A stretch of DNA of 64,000 nucleotides from Halopseudomonas salina (GCF_008641105.1 NZ_VTTI01000008.1:62001-126000), one strand, 5' to 3'. Shown: positions 19,369 through 31,474, numbered from the stretch's first letter. Numbers and translations: made by a program. Notes: generated by a model from the sequence alone, not told the origin.

Positions 19369-20289
19369 CTATCCGTTGAAGCGCATTAACCGCTTCGGTG
19401 CTACACGGGCGTCGTCGGTAATCTCGCCGATACCAATAAACTGTCCGGTGTGGTCGCGCAAACGCACCATGCCGAATGCCGGACTGTCCGGAACCATGAC
19501 CGCTTGACCGTGGTTCAAATAATAGGCCGTCTGCTCGGTGAGCTCGACTGAGGGCCAGTCTTCCAGCCCACTGTCGCTGGGCAGCAGCAAGTGATCCAGT
19601 GCCTCATGTCCGCCCTCGGCGTGCAACGCTTCGAGGGTTTCCAGGGTCACGGATTGGCTCAGGTCAAAAGGCCCGGCCTGTATGCGTCGCAGTTCCGACA
19701 CATGCGCGCCACATCCCAGGGCCTCGGCCAGATCCTCGACCAGCGTGCGAATATAGGTGCCTTTGGTGCAGTGCACTTCAAGCCGCAGGCGGTCGCCTTC
19801 CAGGCTCAAAATCTTTAACTTGCTGATGGTAACAGATCGCGCCTTGCGCTCCACTGTTTCCCCCGCGCGGGCCAGCTTGTACAGGGGCTGGCCCTCGTGC
19901 TTTAGCGCAGAATACATAGGCGGAATCTGTTCGATCGGACCGGTGAACTGCGGGAGCAATGCCTCGACGTCAGCCAGGGTGACATTCACCGGGCGGGTCT
20001 GCAGCACATCGCCTTCGGCGTCTCCGGTGGTGGTGGTCATGCCCAGGCGCGCTTCGGTTATGTAGGCCTTGTCCGCATCCAGCAAATACTGGGAAAACTT
20101 GGTAGCTTCACCGAGACACAGGGGCAAAACGCCGCTGGCCAGGGGGTCCAGGCTGCCAGTATGTCCACCCTTGGCCGCGTTGAACAACCAGCGGACCTTT
20201 TGCAGGGCGGCGTTGGACGTCATCCCCAAGGGCTTATCAAAAATCAGTACGCCGTCGATATCCCGGCGTTTGCTGCGTGGTGCCGACAA
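19369..20289 (-). CDS. truB: tRNA pseudouridine-55 synthase
   Basis: 306 residues. It isomerises U55 in the T loop of tRNAs. The catalytic motif [24 protein letters not shown] carries the active-site Asp, and [21 protein letters not shown] and [13 protein letters not shown] follow in the expected order. The C-terminal region ends in a PUA-like domain. The start is TTG 20289, with GGAG overlapping the rbfA stop, 7 bp upstream, so translation is probably coupled to rbfA. The 3' end abuts the REP-like array. Confidence 0.98.
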   Translation of the reverse strand: MSAPRSKRRDIDGVLIFDKPLGMTSNAALQKVRWLFNAAKGGHTGSLDPLASGVLPLCLGEATKFSQYLLDADKAYITEARLGMTTTTGDAEGDVLQTRPVNVTLADVEALLPQFTGPIEQIPPMYSALKHEGQPLYKLARAGETVERKARSVTISKLKILSLEGDRLRLEVHCTKGTYIRTLVEDLAEALGCGAHVSELRRIQAGPFDLSQSVTLETLEALHAEGGHEALDHLLLPSDSGLEDWPSVELTEQTAYYLNHGQAVMVPDSPAFGMVRLRDHTGQFIGIGEITDDARVAPKRLMRFNG

Positions 20290-20293
20290 AAGC

Positions 20294-20680
20294 CTACTCC
20301 TCGCCGTCCGATTGGTGCTCGCGATCTTCCGCTACAGCACGTTCGATCAACGATGACAGATGCACACCACGGCGTACGCTTTCGTCGTAGTGAAAGTGCA
20401 GTTGCGGAACACTGCGCAGCTTCATGACCTTGCCCAGCTGCATACGCAGAAAGCCGGCCACGTTCTTGAGGATCGCAAGGTTCTCGGCAATCTCCTCATC
20501 GCTGTCCTTGTTCATCAACGTGATATAGACCTTGGCATGCGCCAGGTCGCGGCTCACATCGACCGCAGTAATGGTGATCATCCCGAGCCGCGGGTCGCGG
20601 ATCTCGCGCTGGATCAACAATGCCAGCTCGCGCTGCATCTGATCGGCTACGCGGTGGGTACGACTGTTTTCATTCGCCAT
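20294..20680 (-). CDS. rbfA: Ribosome-binding factor A
   Basis: 128 residues with the small KH-like fold ([70 protein letters not shown]). It helps mature the 5' end of 16S rRNA in the 30S subunit. It lies 123 bp after infB and 4 bp before truB, in the usual operon order. Confidence 0.98.
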   Translation of the reverse strand: MANENSRTHRVADQMQRELALLIQREIRDPRLGMITITAVDVSRDLAHAKVYITLMNKDSDEEIAENLAILKNVAGFLRMQLGKVMKLRSVPQLHFHYDESVRRGVHLSSLIERAVAEDREHQSDGEE

Positions 20681-20803
20681 AAAATCTGTCTCTGGCTGCC
20701 CGCAGGCGGCCTAAAAAAGCGGAACATCGCAAACGTGAACGGCAAGCACCCGGATCAGCTTGCGCTGAGCCCGATGCCTGCCGTGTATCACCGCCTGCAG
20801 CTA

Positions 20804-23350
20804 TTACAGGCTGCGTTGTACCTGGATGCGCTCGAATACTTCGATGCGGTCACCGGGCTTGACGTCATTGTAGTTCTTCACGCCGATACCGCACTCCATG
20901 CCGTTACGCACTTCGCCGATGTCATCCTTGAAGCGACGCAGGGATTCCAGCTCGCCTTCGTAGATAACCACGTCTTCGCGCAGTACACGGATAGGGCGGT
21001 TACGATAGACGGTACCTTCAATGACCATGCAACCAGCAATCGCGCCAAACTTCGGCGAACGGAACACGTCGCGCACTTCGGCAACACCGAGGATCTGTTC
21101 GCGAACGTCGCTGCCCAGCATACCGCCGAGGGCTTTCTTGACGTCGTCGATGATCTCGTAAATGACGCTGTAGTAGCGCAGGTCAATGCTTTCGGATTCG
21201 ACGATCTTGCGTGCAGTAGCATCGGCACGGACGTTGAAACCGAAGATCACGGCATTGGATGCCAAGGCCAGGTTGGCGTCGGTTTCAGTAATACCACCTA
21301 CGCCACCGGAGATGATCTTGACCTGCACTTCGTCATTACCCAGCTCGCTCAAGGAACCCTGCAGGGCTTCCAGCGAACCACGCACATCGGACTTGAGTAC
21401 GATGTTGAGGGTCTTCTTCTCGTCCTGTCCCATGTTTTCGAACATGTTCTCGAGCTTGGAAGACTGCTGGCGAGCCAGCTTGATCTCACGGAACTTGCCC
21501 TGACGGAACAGCGCCACTTCCCGCGCCTTCTTCTCGTCAGTAACCACAGTGAGTTCATCACCGGCATCCGGCGTGCCATCCAGACCCAGAATCTCTACAG
21601 GGATAGACGGGCCTGCTTCCTTGATCGACTTGCCGTTTTCGTCATACATCGCACGAACGCGGCCGTAGTTCACGCCAGCCAGGACGATATCGCCCTGACG
21701 CAGGGTGCCATTCTGAACCAGAACGGTGGCAACCGGGCCACGGCCCTTGTCCAGACGCGACTCAACCACAACACCACGGCCTGGAGCTGAAGGCTGGGCC
21801 TGCAGTTCAAGTACTTCGGCCTGCAGCAGAACTGCTTCGAGCAGGTCGTCGATGCCGGTACCCTCTTTGGCAGACACATGCATGAACATGGTATCGCCAC
21901 CCCACTCTTCAGGGATGACGTCCAGTGCGGCCAGGGCGTTCTTGATGCGGTCCGGATCGGCGTCTTCCTTGTCGATCTTGTTCACAGCAACAACCAGCGG
22001 TACACCGGCAGCCTTGGCGTGGGCCACGGCTTCTTCAGTCTGCGGCATAACACCGTCGTCAGCAGCAACCACCAGAATCACGATGTCGGTAGCCTTGGCA
22101 CCACGGGCACGCATTGCGGTAAACGCAGCGTGGCCGGGGGTGTCGAGGAAAGTGACCATGCCGCGATCGGTTTCAACGTGGTAAGCACCAATGTGCTGGG
22201 TAATACCACCGGCCTCGCCAGAGGCGACCTTGGCACGACGGATGTAGTCCAGCAGCGAGGTCTTACCATGGTCAACGTGACCCATAACGGTTACAACCGG
22301 TGCACGATTGACCATCTCGCCTTCGTGCGCCTGGGACTCGGAAACCAGCGCGTCTTCCAGCTCGCTTTCGCTGGTCTGCTTGACCTTGTGGCCCATGTCC
22401 TCGGCAATAATGCTGGCCGTGTCCTGATCCAGCACCTGGTTGATGGTTACCATGTTGCCGGCCTTGAACATGTACTTGATGACTTCGGCCGCCTTGATCG
22501 ACATCTTCTGGGCCAGTTCGGCCACGGTGATGGTCTCGCCAATTACAACTTCTCGCACTATAGGTCCTGTCGGCTTTTCGAAGCCGTGTACATTGCGTTT
22601 CTTGTTCGCCTTGAGTTTGCCACCACCACCACGACGACGGGCACCGCCATCGTCGTCATCGTTGCCACGCGGGGCATTACGGCCCTTGGCACTGTTGCCA
22701 CCGGCACGTTTGCGGCTACGCTCTTCCTCTTCCTCGGCGCGAGTCGGCTTGCGATGCGCGTCCTTTTTCTTGGAATGGTCAGGCTTGTCTGCCGGCGGTG
22801 CGATAACCACAGGGGCGGCTGGCGGCTCGGGGGCTGCAGCCGGCGCTTCAGGTTCGACCTTGGCGGGCTGCTCGGGAGCAGCGGCTGGAGGAGTAGCAGG
22901 AGCTGCCGCTTCAGGCGCCTTGGCCGCAGCCTCAGCAGCAATGCGAGCTTCTTCATCAGCCTTGCGCTTGGCTTCAGCAGCCACCGCAGCAATCCGGGCT
23001 TCCTCGGCGGCACGCAGCTCATCGGCCTCACGCTGACGCTCAGCTTCGAGATCAACCGGGTCGCGCTTGACGTAGGTCTTCTTCTTGCGCACTTCAACGT
23101 TGACCGTCTTGCTACCTGCTACCCGCAGGGTGCTGACCGTCTTGCGCTTGAGGGTAATCTTGCGCGGCTCGCCGGCAGATTCACCACCATGGGAATTCTT
23201 GAGAAAGGCCAGTAATGCCTGCTTTTCCTCATCGCTCACACGCTGATCCGCGCTGGTTTGGGGCAAACCGGCTTCCTGCATCTGCTGTAGCAGGCGCTCC
23301 AGGGGGGTTCCCACTACCTGGGCCAACTCTTTGACCGTTACTTCCGCCAT
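20804..23350 (-). CDS. infB: Translation initiation factor IF-2
   Basis: 848 residues. It brings fMet-tRNA to the 30S subunit and promotes subunit joining. An N-terminal IF2_N helix bundle is followed by a long Ala/Glu/Pro/Lys-rich linker (about 90-245). The GTPase domain has G1 GHVDHGKT, G3 DTPGH and G4 NKID, and domains II, III and IV end in [14 protein letters not shown]. The low-complexity linker gives many spurious overlapping frames. It lies 60 bp after nusA in the conserved operon. Confidence 0.99.
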   Translation of the reverse strand: MAEVTVKELAQVVGTPLERLLQQMQEAGLPQTSADQRVSDEEKQALLAFLKNSHGGESAGEPRKITLKRKTVSTLRVAGSKTVNVEVRKKKTYVKRDPVDLEAERQREADELRAAEEARIAAVAAEAKRKADEEARIAAEAAAKAPEAAAPATPPAAAPEQPAKVEPEAPAAAPEPPAAPVVIAPPADKPDHSKKKDAHRKPTRAEEEEERSRKRAGGNSAKGRNAPRGNDDDDGGARRRGGGGKLKANKKRNVHGFEKPTGPIVREVVIGETITVAELAQKMSIKAAEVIKYMFKAGNMVTINQVLDQDTASIIAEDMGHKVKQTSESELEDALVSESQAHEGEMVNRAPVVTVMGHVDHGKTSLLDYIRRAKVASGEAGGITQHIGAYHVETDRGMVTFLDTPGHAAFTAMRARGAKATDIVILVVAADDGVMPQTEEAVAHAKAAGVPLVVAVNKIDKEDADPDRIKNALAALDVIPEEWGGDTMFMHVSAKEGTGIDDLLEAVLLQAEVLELQAQPSAPGRGVVVESRLDKGRGPVATVLVQNGTLRQGDIVLAGVNYGRVRAMYDENGKSIKEAGPSIPVEILGLDGTPDAGDELTVVTDEKKAREVALFRQGKFREIKLARQQSSKLENMFENMGQDEKKTLNIVLKSDVRGSLEALQGSLSELGNDEVQVKIISGGVGGITETDANLALASNAVIFGFNVRADATARKIVESESIDLRYYSVIYEIIDDVKKALGGMLGSDVREQILGVAEVRDVFRSPKFGAIAGCMVIEGTVYRNRPIRVLREDVVIYEGELESLRRFKDDIGEVRNGMECGIGVKNYNDVKPGDRIEVFERIQVQRSL

Positions 23351-23410
23351 TCAATTCTCTCCTCAGTCGGGTACCTGCTTACGCGCAGGGTAAAAGTACT
23401 AACCGACCGG

Positions 23411-24892
23411 TTATGCAAACCAGGGTGCCCGTGCGGCCATGATCAAGGCACCGGCACGTTCTTCGTCAATACTTTCAATCTCCAGCAGTTCGTCAATTGA
23501 CTGTTCTGCCAGATCTTCCATGGTGATGATGCCTTTTGCGGCCAGATGGAACGCCAGTGAGCGGTCCATCCCTTCCATGTTCAACAGATCGTCTGCTGGC
23601 TGCACTTCATCCAGCTTCTCTTCACTGGCAAGCGCCTTCGTCAGCAGCAGATCCTTGGCCCGCGAACGCAGCTCGGTGACGATGTCTTCGTCAAAGCCGT
23701 CGATCGCCAGCATCTCCTCCATGGGTACGTAGGCAATTTCCTCCAGGGAGGTAAAGCCTTCTTCTACCAGGAGTTGCGCCAGATCGTCTTCGATATCCAG
23801 CTCATCGACGAAAGTACGCAGGATATCGCCAGTCTCGGCTTCCTGCTTGGCGCGGATATCATCTTCGGTCATCACGTTCAGGGTCCAGCCGGTCAGCATG
23901 CTGGCCAGGCGTACGTTCTGGCCGCTGCGCCCGATTGCCTGAGCGAGATTATCCTCGGCCACGGCGATGTCGATGGTGTGCGCATCTTCATCCAGAATGA
24001 TCGACGCCACTTCGGCCGGAGCCATGGCGTTGATCACGAACTGGGCGAAGTTGTCATCCCACAATACGATGTCCACGCGCTCGCCACCCAGCTCGCCAGA
24101 TACGGCCTGTACGCGGGAACCGCGCATACCAATGCAGGCGCCCTGGGGATCAATACGCTTGTCCTTGGAGCGGACGGCGATCTTGGCCCGCGAGCCTGGG
24201 TCACGAGCAGCGCCCATGACTTCGATAAGCTCTTCGGCGATTTCCGGCACTTCAATGCGGAACAGCTCGATGATCATCTCCGGACAGCTGCGCGACAATA
24301 CCAACTGAGGACCGCGGTTCTCGGTACGGATGTCCTTGAGCAGTGCGCGAATACGAGTGCCGGTGCGGAAAGTCTCGCGCGGAATCATCTCTTCGCGGGG
24401 CAATACCGCTTCGGCATTATTACCCAGGTCAACGATAACGCTGTCGCGTGTCACCTTCTTGACCGTACCGCTGATAATTTCACCCAACCGGTCACGGTAG
24501 GCATCAACGACCTGAGCACGCTCAGCCTCGCGAACCTTCTGGACAATAACCTGCTTGGCGATCTGCGCAGCAATACGACCGAATTCGACCGACTCGATCT
24601 TGTCTTCGATCACGTCGCCAAACTTGATGTCGGGATCACGCTCCTGGCCCTGGTCGAGGGTCATTTGCATGCCGGGCTCTTCGAAATCCTCATCGGCAAC
24701 CACAGTCCAGCGCATGAAAGTCTCGTAGCTGCCGGTGTGACGATCGATCGCCACGCGCACATCTACTTCATCCTCATAACGCTTCTTGGTAGCTGTTGCC
24801 AATGCCAGTTCCAACGCTTCAAAAATCACGCCGGGCGGTACGCCCTTCTCATTGGAAACGGATTCCACAACCAGCAGCACTTCTTTGCTCAT
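23411..24892 (-). CDS. nusA: Transcription termination/antitermination factor NusA
   Basis: 493 residues. It binds RNA polymerase and controls pausing, termination and antitermination. The N-terminal polymerase-binding domain ([21 protein letters not shown]) is followed by S1 ([18 protein letters not shown]) and two KH domains ([44 protein letters not shown]). Two C-terminal acidic repeats of the gammaproteobacterial type complete it. It lies 53 bp downstream of rimP. Confidence 0.99.
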   Translation of the reverse strand: MSKEVLLVVESVSNEKGVPPGVIFEALELALATATKKRYEDEVDVRVAIDRHTGSYETFMRWTVVADEDFEEPGMQMTLDQGQERDPDIKFGDVIEDKIESVEFGRIAAQIAKQVIVQKVREAERAQVVDAYRDRLGEIISGTVKKVTRDSVIVDLGNNAEAVLPREEMIPRETFRTGTRIRALLKDIRTENRGPQLVLSRSCPEMIIELFRIEVPEIAEELIEVMGAARDPGSRAKIAVRSKDKRIDPQGACIGMRGSRVQAVSGELGGERVDIVLWDDNFAQFVINAMAPAEVASIILDEDAHTIDIAVAEDNLAQAIGRSGQNVRLASMLTGWTLNVMTEDDIRAKQEAETGDILRTFVDELDIEDDLAQLLVEEGFTSLEEIAYVPMEEMLAIDGFDEDIVTELRSRAKDLLLTKALASEEKLDEVQPADDLLNMEGMDRSLAFHLAAKGIITMEDLAEQSIDELLEIESIDEERAGALIMAARAPWFA

Positions 24893-24945
24893 CGTATGCC
24901 TCGCCTAACGCCATCCATTGGGGCCACTGGAGCCCGAAATAATGC

Positions 24946-25401
24946 TCAAAACCGTGGAATGATATTGCTCTTGTCGATTGTGTCGATCGGCAGCAGGTAC
25001 TCATGCTCTTCTACCTGCAATATGACCTCATCACCTTCGACTCCACGGATGACACCTTGAAAATTCCGCCGCCCCTCATAGGGGACGCGTAACTTGATCT
25101 TGGCCTGCTCACCAACATGACTGGCGAACTGCTCAAGTGTAAACAAAGGCCGGTCCATACCTGGGGAGGAAACCTCCAGGGTGTAATCACCTGAAATCGG
25201 ATCCTCGACATCCAGTACAGCGCTAACCTGTCGGCTGACCGCCGCGCACGCCTCGACACTCACACCCTCGGGATGGTCGATATACACGCGCAAAAGACTA
25301 TGTCGCCCCTGGGACAAATATTCCACACCCCAACAACGATAGCCCAAAGCTTCGACAATCGGGACCGCAATGGCCTCCAACTCAGTCACTTTGCCGGACA
25401 A
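24946..25401 (-). CDS. rimP: Ribosome maturation factor RimP
   Basis: 151 residues. It is required for early 30S assembly. Conserved segments are [58 protein letters not shown] and the C-terminal [23 protein letters not shown] start at 25401 is chosen because AGGCGG lies 5-6 bp upstream and the protein then begins at the same place as Pseudomonas RimP ([21 protein letters not shown]). The frame to 25491 extends into the intergenic region and is not supported. Confidence 0.95.
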   Translation of the reverse strand: MSGKVTELEAIAVPIVEALGYRCWGVEYLSQGRHSLLRVYIDHPEGVSVEACAAVSRQVSAVLDVEDPISGDYTLEVSSPGMDRPLFTLEQFASHVGEQAKIKLRVPYEGRRNFQGVIRGVEGDEVILQVEEHEYLLPIDTIDKSNIIPRF

Positions 25402-25537
25402 ATTAACCGCCTCGCTTTCAAAATAATAAACGGCCTGAAAACAGTCTGATTTATACAGCCTGAAAAACATGCACCAATAAAAAATGGGCATTGAAGCCCA
25501 TCCCGTTTTACACCGCCCGAGCGAACAGGACAGCTAA

Positions 25538-25560
25538 TAAAAAGCCCCTGAAAAGGGGCC
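25538..25560 (-). terminator. Terminator downstream of tRNA-fMet
   Basis: Minus-strand GCCCCT / AGGGGC stem with a 4-base loop and a following run of five T residues. It separates the tRNA transcript from rimP-nusA-infB, unless there is read-through. Confidence 0.85.
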
Positions 25561-25567
25561 TTGAAAC

Positions 25568-25644
<77 letters not shown>

Positions 25645-25715
25645 TCGAATCTAGGGCGCTCATTATACGCCCGGATGCCTGACAAGACAACCGGCGTACT
25701 TAGCCCTGAAATATG

Positions 25716-25739
25716 CAGGGCCTGCAAATGCAGGCCCTG
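25716..25739 (-). other. Strong hairpin 3' of tRNA-Leu
   Basis: Arms CAGGGCCTGCA and TGCAGGCCCTG (11 bp) begin 6 bases after the tRNA-Leu CCA end. There is no proper T tract. A further GCCCTG at 25703-25708 can pair with the same CAGGGC arm, giving two mutually exclusive folds. It could be a processing or partial termination element between the two tRNAs. Confidence 0.5.
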
Positions 25740-25745
25740 TTTGAT

Positions 25746-25830
25746 TGGTGCGGAAGATGGGACTCGAACCCATACACCCTAAGGCACTACCCCCTCAAGA
25801 TAGCGTGTCTACCAATTCCACCACTTCCGC
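25746..25830 (-). tRNA. tRNA-Leu (GAG)
   Basis: 85 bases with encoded CCA and a long variable arm, as expected for leucine tRNAs. The anticodon loop TTGAGGG gives GAG. The order secG - tRNA-Leu - tRNA-fMet - rimP is the conserved one. Confidence 0.97.
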
Positions 25831-25842
25831 AAAACTGTTGGC

Positions 25843-26241
25843 TTACTCGACCGGAGGTACATCGTCCGTCGCGTCTGCCTGAGGAGTCTGCTCTTCAAGA
25901 ACAGGTACATCTTCCTGCAATACAGGAACATCTTCTTCAATGCTCTGCGGAGCAAAATCCCGCTGCATTGCCGGCGCAGGCAAACCTGCATCACGAATCA
26001 CATCCGCCTTGTTGCTGGCATAAAATGCCAAGCCCAGCGAGGTGATGAAGAATACAGCGGCCAACACAGCTGTCAAGCGGCTAAGGAAAGTTGCCGAACC
26101 CTGACTGCCAAAAACAGTGCCAGATGCGCCGGACCCGAAGGACGCGCCAGTCTCGGCACCCTTACCCTGCTGAATCAGCACGAGGCCGACCAGCGCGAGC
26201 GCTGCCATCAGGTGAATAACCACTACCACGGTCTCAATCAT
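25843..26241 (-). CDS. secG: Preprotein translocase subunit SecG
   Basis: 132 residues. It is an accessory subunit of the SecYEG channel. Two transmembrane helices ([24 protein letters not shown] and [24 protein letters not shown]) flank the conserved [21 protein letters not shown] loop. The tail is acidic and Pro/Gln/Val-rich, with a repeated [14 protein letters not shown] pattern that is longer than in E. coli. Its ATG overlaps the tpiA stop (TAATG), so the two are translationally coupled. Confidence 0.97.
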   Translation of the reverse strand: MIETVVVVIHLMAALALVGLVLIQQGKGAETGASFGSGASGTVFGSQGSATFLSRLTAVLAAVFFITSLGLAFYASNKADVIRDAGLPAPAMQRDFAPQSIEEDVPVLQEDVPVLEEQTPQADATDDVPPVE

Positions 26242-26999
26242 TACACTCGTCCTGCGGCACGTGCTATCGCACCAAATTCATCTGCGTTGAGGGAAGCTCC
26301 ACCTACCAGCCCCCCATCGATATCCGGCATGGCGAAAAGTGCTTCGGCGTTATCCGCCTTGACGCTGCCGCCGTAAACAATCTGAACCAGCTGCGCCTGC
26401 TCATCGTCAAGCATCGCAAGCCGCGCCCGGATCATCGCGTGCACATCCTGGGCCTGGTCAGGCTCGGCTGTCAATCCGGTACCTATTGCCCAGACCGGCT
26501 CGTAAGCCACCACACCCTGGGCCAATCCTCCTACGCCAAAGGCATCAAGAATCACTTTCAGCTGAGTACCCACTACTTCGGCGGTCCGCCCGGCATCTCG
26601 CTGCTCGAGCGTCTCGCCTACACAGAGTACCGGGCGCAAACCGCAAGCCAATGCTGCAGCAAATTTCTTGCGCACTACCTCGTCAGTTTCACCAAACAGA
26701 CTGCGACGTTCGGAGTGACCAACGAGTACAAATTCACATCCCGCATCTCGCAACTGGGCTGCCGATATCTCGCCTGTCAGAGCACCAGGCTCAGCCTGAT
26801 AAGCGCAGCTTTGGCCGCCGACATACAGCGGAGAGCCAGACAGACGCTCCAGACAATGCTGAATGTACAGTGACGGCGGGGCAATCATGAGATCTACGTT
26901 ATCCGGCCAGTCCTGCTGATTCAGCCCTTTCAGAAGGCTGTCAACGGATTGCCGAGTCCCATGCATTTTCCAGTTACCGGCGACGAGCAGACGACGCAT
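26241..26999 (-). CDS. tpiA: Triosephosphate isomerase
   Basis: 252 residues. It interconverts dihydroxyacetone phosphate and glyceraldehyde 3-phosphate. The substrate Lys in GNWKMHG, the catalytic His in [10 protein letters not shown] and the catalytic Glu in [12 protein letters not shown] are all present, and [15 protein letters not shown] binds phosphate. The start at 26999 ([14 protein letters not shown]) matches family practice; the frame continues 30 bp further upstream. It lies 82 bp after glmM and overlaps secG by one base. Confidence 0.98.
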   Translation of the reverse strand: MRRLLVAGNWKMHGTRQSVDSLLKGLNQQDWPDNVDLMIAPPSLYIQHCLERLSGSPLYVGGQSCAYQAEPGALTGEISAAQLRDAGCEFVLVGHSERRSLFGETDEVVRKKFAAALACGLRPVLCVGETLEQRDAGRTAEVVGTQLKVILDAFGVGGLAQGVVAYEPVWAIGTGLTAEPDQAQDVHAMIRARLAMLDDEQAQLVQIVYGGSVKADNAEALFAMPDIDGGLVGGASLNADEFGAIARAAGRV

Positions 27000-27081
27000 C
27001 CTCAACCTCTCAGTTCGAGCGGGCGCCAATGTTAACCAAGTTGCCCCACTGACACAACCGCATTTTCAATATGCCGATGGG

Positions 27082-28422
27082 TCAGGCAAACAAGGCACGC
27101 ACTTCAGCCGCCAGGGTTTCCGCCTGAGCTGAAACCAGCGCCGCGTCCTGCCCCTCCACCATCACGCGAATCAGCGGCTCGGTACCAGACAGCCGCAAGA
27201 GAACACGCCCGCTGGCACCAAGACGATCCTCGGCGGCTTTAACCGCAGACTGCAGACCAGGGTCAGCCAATGGTGACGCACTGCCACGCTGATAACGCAC
27301 GTTGATCAGTACCTGCGGGCATTTCTGCATACCCTGTCGCGCCTCTGACAACGTCTGACCAGAGCCCTGCAGGGCCTTCAGAACCTGTAGTGCGGCAATG
27401 ATGCCGTCACCGGTACTGCTGTGATGCAGACACACAAGGTGCCCGGAAGCCTCGCCACCAAGGACCCAGTCACGCTCACGCAACTCTGCCATGACGTAGC
27501 GATCACCGACCTTGGCCCGCACGAAATCAATGCCTTTTTCACGCAACGCCAGCTCGAGCCCCAGATTGCTCATCAGCGTACCCACCACACCGCCACGCAA
27601 TGCCTCGCGCTGCTGCAATTCCAGGGCAAGGATAAAGAGCAACTCGTCACCGTCGACCTCGACACCCTGGTTGTCGACCATCAGAACGCGGTCACCGTCG
27701 CCATCCAGAGCGATCCCGATATCCGCCCCGCGGGACAACACCTCGGCACGCAACGCCGTCAGATCAGTAGAGCCCACGCCATCATTGATATTCACACCGT
27801 TGGGCGAGGCGCCAATCACGAACACCTCGGCACCCAGCTCGCGGAAAACACTCGGAGCCACCTTGTAGGTAGCCCCGTTGGCGCAATCAAGCACGATTCT
27901 CATGCCTTTGAAGCTGGTACTGGTCGGCACACTACTTTTGCAGAACTCGATATAGCGCCCGGAGGCGTCCTCGACCCGGAAGACCTTACCCAGCGAAGCC
28001 GAATCGACCACTTCCATCGGTGTGTCCACCAGTCGCTCTATTTCCAGCTCGAGATCATCAGGCAGTTTGCTGCCCGCAGCAGAGAAAAACTTGATGCCGT
28101 TATCATAATAGGGGTTATGCGAGGCGCTGATGACGATGCCAGCGCTTGCCTGAAAGGTACGGGTCAGGTAAGCGATGGCCGGCGTTGGCATGGGCCCCAA
28201 CAACTGAACGTGGGCACCAGCAGCCGACAGCCCGGCCTCCAGTGCCGACTCGAACATATACCCGGAAATTCGCGTGTCCTTGCCGATCATCACCCGGCAC
28301 TCGCCTTTCTTCCTGAAGGCAGTACCGACAGCCCAGCCAAGCTTCAGAATAAATTCTGGGGTGATGGGTGCAACACCGACCTGCCCGCGAATGCCATCCG
28401 TGCCGAAATATTTCTTTTCCAT
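27082..28422 (-). CDS. glmM: Phosphoglucosamine mutase
   Basis: 446 residues. It converts glucosamine 6-phosphate to glucosamine 1-phosphate for UDP-GlcNAc, peptidoglycan and LPS. The phosphoserine loop [19 protein letters not shown], the metal-binding DGDGDR and the C-terminal phosphate-binding [16 protein letters not shown] are visible. ATG 28422 gives [13 protein letters not shown], the normal start; an upstream TTG at 28431 is too close to the ribosome site. It follows folP, as in most gammaproteobacteria. Confidence 0.98.
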   Translation of the reverse strand: MEKKYFGTDGIRGQVGVAPITPEFILKLGWAVGTAFRKKGECRVMIGKDTRISGYMFESALEAGLSAAGAHVQLLGPMPTPAIAYLTRTFQASAGIVISASHNPYYDNGIKFFSAAGSKLPDDLELEIERLVDTPMEVVDSASLGKVFRVEDASGRYIEFCKSSVPTSTSFKGMRIVLDCANGATYKVAPSVFRELGAEVFVIGASPNGVNINDGVGSTDLTALRAEVLSRGADIGIALDGDGDRVLMVDNQGVEVDGDELLFILALELQQREALRGGVVGTLMSNLGLELALREKGIDFVRAKVGDRYVMAELRERDWVLGGEASGHLVCLHHSSTGDGIIAALQVLKALQGSGQTLSEARQGMQKCPQVLINVRYQRGSASPLADPGLQSAVKAAEDRLGASGRVLLRLSGTEPLIRVMVEGQDAALVSAQAETLAAEVRALFA

Positions 28423-28470
28423 AATGCGCAAAATCCTGATCAGTTCTTTGTTGGGTGATTTCTTATGTAT

Positions 28471-29349
28471 TTAGGACGAGACGATAGCTTCTTCACCCGC
28501 CGCTATCACAGCTTCTGTCATTCTTACCGCATCAACCGTCTGAGCCACGTCATGCGCGCGAATAATTCGCGCGCCAGCCTGCACCGCCATTACGGCCAGC
28601 GCCAAACTGCCGGAAAGACGCTGATCAACTGGCCGATTCAACAACTGGCCAATCATGCTCTTGCGTGACACCCCGACCAACAGCGGCAAACCCTGCGGCA
28701 GCAGACGCCGCATACCGGCAAACAACTGCAGATTATGCTCCAGTGTCTTGCCAAAGCCGAAGCCAGGGTCAAGCAGCAACCTCTCCTCAGGTATACCAGT
28801 CTGCGTAGAAGCTGCCACACGCTCAATCAGAAAGGCGCTGACCTCCTCAACAATCGAATCATATTGCGGGGCCTGCTGCATATCCTGAGGACTGCCCTGC
28901 ATGTGCATCAGGCATACCGGCAACCCTGTGGCAGCCGCCGCCGCAAGGGCTCCGGGACGGCGCAGAGCGCGAACGTCATTGATCAGCCCGGCGCCCGCTG
29001 CAGCAGATTCGGTGATGACCTGTGGGGTGCTGGTGTCTACTGAAACAACGGTATCAAAACGCTGCTTGATCGCCTCGACAACCGGGACCACGCGTTCGAC
29101 TTCCTGCTCGGCACTGACCGGATCTGCTCCAGGCCGGGTGGACTCGCCACCCACATCGATCAGCGTGGCGCCGTCGGCGAGCATCTGCTCGACATGGCGC
29201 ATTGCCTGATCGAAACGCATAAAGCGTCCACCATCAGAAAAGGAGTCAGGGGTCACATTGAGGATGCCCATGACATGGGCACTGGAGAGGTCAAGCTCCC
29301 GATCGCCGCAAGGCAACCGGGAACCAGATTTTACACTTGGCATCTGCAT
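28471..29349 (-). CDS. folP: Dihydropteroate synthase
   Basis: 292 residues. It condenses p-aminobenzoate with dihydropterin pyrophosphate in folate synthesis and is the sulphonamide target. Signatures are MGILNVTPDSFSDGGRF, LIDVGGESTRPGA and the C-terminal RAHDVAQTVDAVRM. The ATG at 29349 starts 16 bp after the ftsH stop. The frame is open into ftsH as far as 29493, but those codons overlap the FtsH tail and are not needed. It lies in the conserved ftsH-folP-glmM operon. Confidence 0.97.
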   Translation of the reverse strand: MQMPSVKSGSRLPCGDRELDLSSAHVMGILNVTPDSFSDGGRFMRFDQAMRHVEQMLADGATLIDVGGESTRPGADPVSAEQEVERVVPVVEAIKQRFDTVVSVDTSTPQVITESAAAGAGLINDVRALRRPGALAAAAATGLPVCLMHMQGSPQDMQQAPQYDSIVEEVSAFLIERVAASTQTGIPEERLLLDPGFGFGKTLEHNLQLFAGMRRLLPQGLPLLVGVSRKSMIGQLLNRPVDQRLSGSLALAVMAVQAGARIIRAHDVAQTVDAVRMTEAVIAAGEEAIVSS

Positions 29350-29365
29350 GCTGGGTATATCCGGA

Positions 29366-31309
29366 TCAGTGCTCTCCTGCCGGCCCACCAATAATGCTGT
29401 CGCCACGTTTGTCGGAGGGCTCTTCATCCGGAGAGGACCCTGCTGCTGCGCCTGGGCCCGCCTTGTCATCGGAGTTCCAGTCCTTTGGCTCACGCGCCGG
29501 CTTGCCGGTCATGATGTCCTGGATCTGGTCAGCATCAATGGTTTCGTACTTCATCAACGCCTGGGCCATCAGGTCCAGCTTGTCGCGGTTATCCTTGAGC
29601 AACTGCTGGGCAGTAGCATAGCAGTCGTCAATGATCCGACGGACCTCCTGATCGATCTGCTTGGCAGTCTCACCGGAGATTCCGCTGGTTCCGCCACCGC
29701 CCTGGCGACCCAGATAGCCCTGATCCTCGTCTTCACCGTACATCAATGGCCCCAACTTCTCGGACAGCCCCCACTTGGTGACCATGTTCTTCGCCAACTG
29801 GGTGGCGCGCTGGATATCATTGGAGGCACCGGTGGTGACCCCATCAAAGCCCAGAGTCATTTCTTCGGCGATACGCCCACCAAACAGCGAACAGATCTGG
29901 CTGGTCAGCGCACGCTTGGACAGGCTGTAGCGGTCCTCCTCGGGGAGGAACATGGTCACACCCAGGGCCCGGCCACGGGGAATGATAGAGACCTTGTAGA
30001 CCGGATCATGCTCGGGCACCAGACGACCGATAATCGCGTGGCCTGACTCGTGATATGCCGTGTTGAGTTTTTCCTTGTCAGACATGACCATGGATTTGCG
30101 CTCGGCGCCCATCATGATCTTGTCCTTGGCCATCTCGAACTCTTTCATCTCGACCAGACGCTTGCCTGCGCGGGCCGCGAACAGCGAGGCCTCGTTTACC
30201 AGGTTGGCCAAGTCGGCACCGGAGAATCCGGGCGTACCGCGCGCAATATTGCCGGGCATCACGTCATCGCCGAGCGGAACCTTGCGCATGTGCACCTTGA
30301 GAATCTGCTCACGCCCGCGGATGTCGGGCAGGCCGACGACAACCTGACGGTCGAAACGACCGGGTCGCAGCAAAGCGGGGTCAAGCACGTCAGGGCGGTT
30401 AGTTGCGGCAACAACGATAATGCCATCGTTTGGCTCAAAACCGTCCATCTCAACCAGCAACTGGTTCAGGGTCTGTTCACGTTCGTCGTGACCACCGCCC
30501 ATCCCCGAGCCACGGTGACGGCCGACAGCATCAATCTCGTCGATAAAGATAATGCACGGAGCATGCTTCTTGGCCTGCTCGAACATGTCGCGCACACGGC
30601 TCGCACCCACACCGACAAACATTTCGACGAAGTCGGAACCAGAGATAGTAAAGAAAGGTACCTTGGCCTCGCCCGCTACCGCCTTGGCCAGCAACGTCTT
30701 ACCCGTACCCGGCTGACCGACCATCAGTACGCCGCGGGGAATATGCCCGCCCAGGCGCTGGAACTTGCCCGGATCGCGCAGAAACTCAACCAGCTCGCTG
30801 ACCTCTTCCTTCGCTTCGTCGCAACCGGCAACGTCAGCAAAGGTAGTCTTTACCTGATCTTCCGACAGCATGCGCGCCTTGCTCTTGCCGAAGCTCATCG
30901 GGCCGCCCTTGCCGCCCGCACCGCCCTGCATCTGCCGCATGAAGAACATGAAGATGGCGATGATGATCAGGATCGGGAAACTGGCAATCAGCAGCTGGGT
31001 CCAGATGCTTTGCTGCTCTGGTTGCTTGCCTTCGATCACCACGTTGTTTTCCAGCAGATCACCGATCAGGCCGCTGTCCTGAATTGCCGGCCGCACAGTC
31101 TTGAACTGGCTACCGTCACTCTTGACGCCCGTGATCTCGAAACCATCAACAGTAACCCGTTCTACCTGGCCCTGTTTGACCTGCTCGATAAACTGGGAAT
31201 AGTTGAGGGAGTTGGTCGTTTCACTGGGACCACTGAAGTTGTTCATCACCGTGACCAGTACGGCCGCGATGATCAACCACAGGATGAGATTCTTTGCCAT
31301 GTCATTCAA
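29366..31309 (-). CDS. ftsH: ATP-dependent zinc metalloprotease FtsH
   Basis: 647 residues. It degrades unassembled membrane proteins and short-lived regulators. Two N-terminal membrane helices ([15 protein letters not shown] and [19 protein letters not shown]) flank a periplasmic domain. The AAA domain has Walker A GQPGTGKT (usually GPPGTGKT), Walker [12 protein letters not shown] and the SRH arginines. The zinc motif is HESGH rather than the common HEAGH, with HExxH intact. A TTG at 31309 has GAGGG 7 bp upstream; an ATG at 31300 (MAKNLILWL) is the alternative used in many annotations. Confidence 0.98.
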   Translation of the reverse strand: MNDMAKNLILWLIIAAVLVTVMNNFSGPSETTNSLNYSQFIEQVKQGQVERVTVDGFEITGVKSDGSQFKTVRPAIQDSGLIGDLLENNVVIEGKQPEQQSIWTQLLIASFPILIIIAIFMFFMRQMQGGAGGKGGPMSFGKSKARMLSEDQVKTTFADVAGCDEAKEEVSELVEFLRDPGKFQRLGGHIPRGVLMVGQPGTGKTLLAKAVAGEAKVPFFTISGSDFVEMFVGVGASRVRDMFEQAKKHAPCIIFIDEIDAVGRHRGSGMGGGHDEREQTLNQLLVEMDGFEPNDGIIVVAATNRPDVLDPALLRPGRFDRQVVVGLPDIRGREQILKVHMRKVPLGDDVMPGNIARGTPGFSGADLANLVNEASLFAARAGKRLVEMKEFEMAKDKIMMGAERKSMVMSDKEKLNTAYHESGHAIIGRLVPEHDPVYKVSIIPRGRALGVTMFLPEEDRYSLSKRALTSQICSLFGGRIAEEMTLGFDGVTTGASNDIQRATQLAKNMVTKWGLSEKLGPLMYGEDEDQGYLGRQGGGGTSGISGETAKQIDQEVRRIIDDCYATAQQLLKDNRDKLDLMAQALMKYETIDADQIQDIMTGKPAREPKDWNSDDKAGPGAAAGSSPDEEPSDKRGDSIIGGPAGEH

Positions 31310-31427
31310 ATTGCTACCCTCTTGCCCAGTTGGCTGGTTAGCCAGGGCCTGACTGAGTCTTGATTGCCTCAGGATACATTACACTAAACTGCCATGCCGC
31401 TGCAGAGAACCCAGTGTAACGCTCTGT

Positions 31428-31449
31428 GTCGCCCGTTTGCCGGGGCGAC
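31428..31449 (-). other. Hairpin between rlmE and ftsH
   Basis: GTCGCCC / GGGCGAC arms around an 8-base spacer lie 26 bp after the rlmE stop. No T run follows, so it may be a weak terminator or stabilising stem. The rest of the 165-bp gap shows nothing clear. Confidence 0.4.
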
Positions 31450-31474
31450 TCCCTCTTTATCTGACAGACCAGAG

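Noticed and set aside
21878..23215. Long plus-strand frame opposite infB
   Set aside because: It is an antisense shadow of the low-complexity, GC-biased IF-2 linker with no recognisable protein motif.
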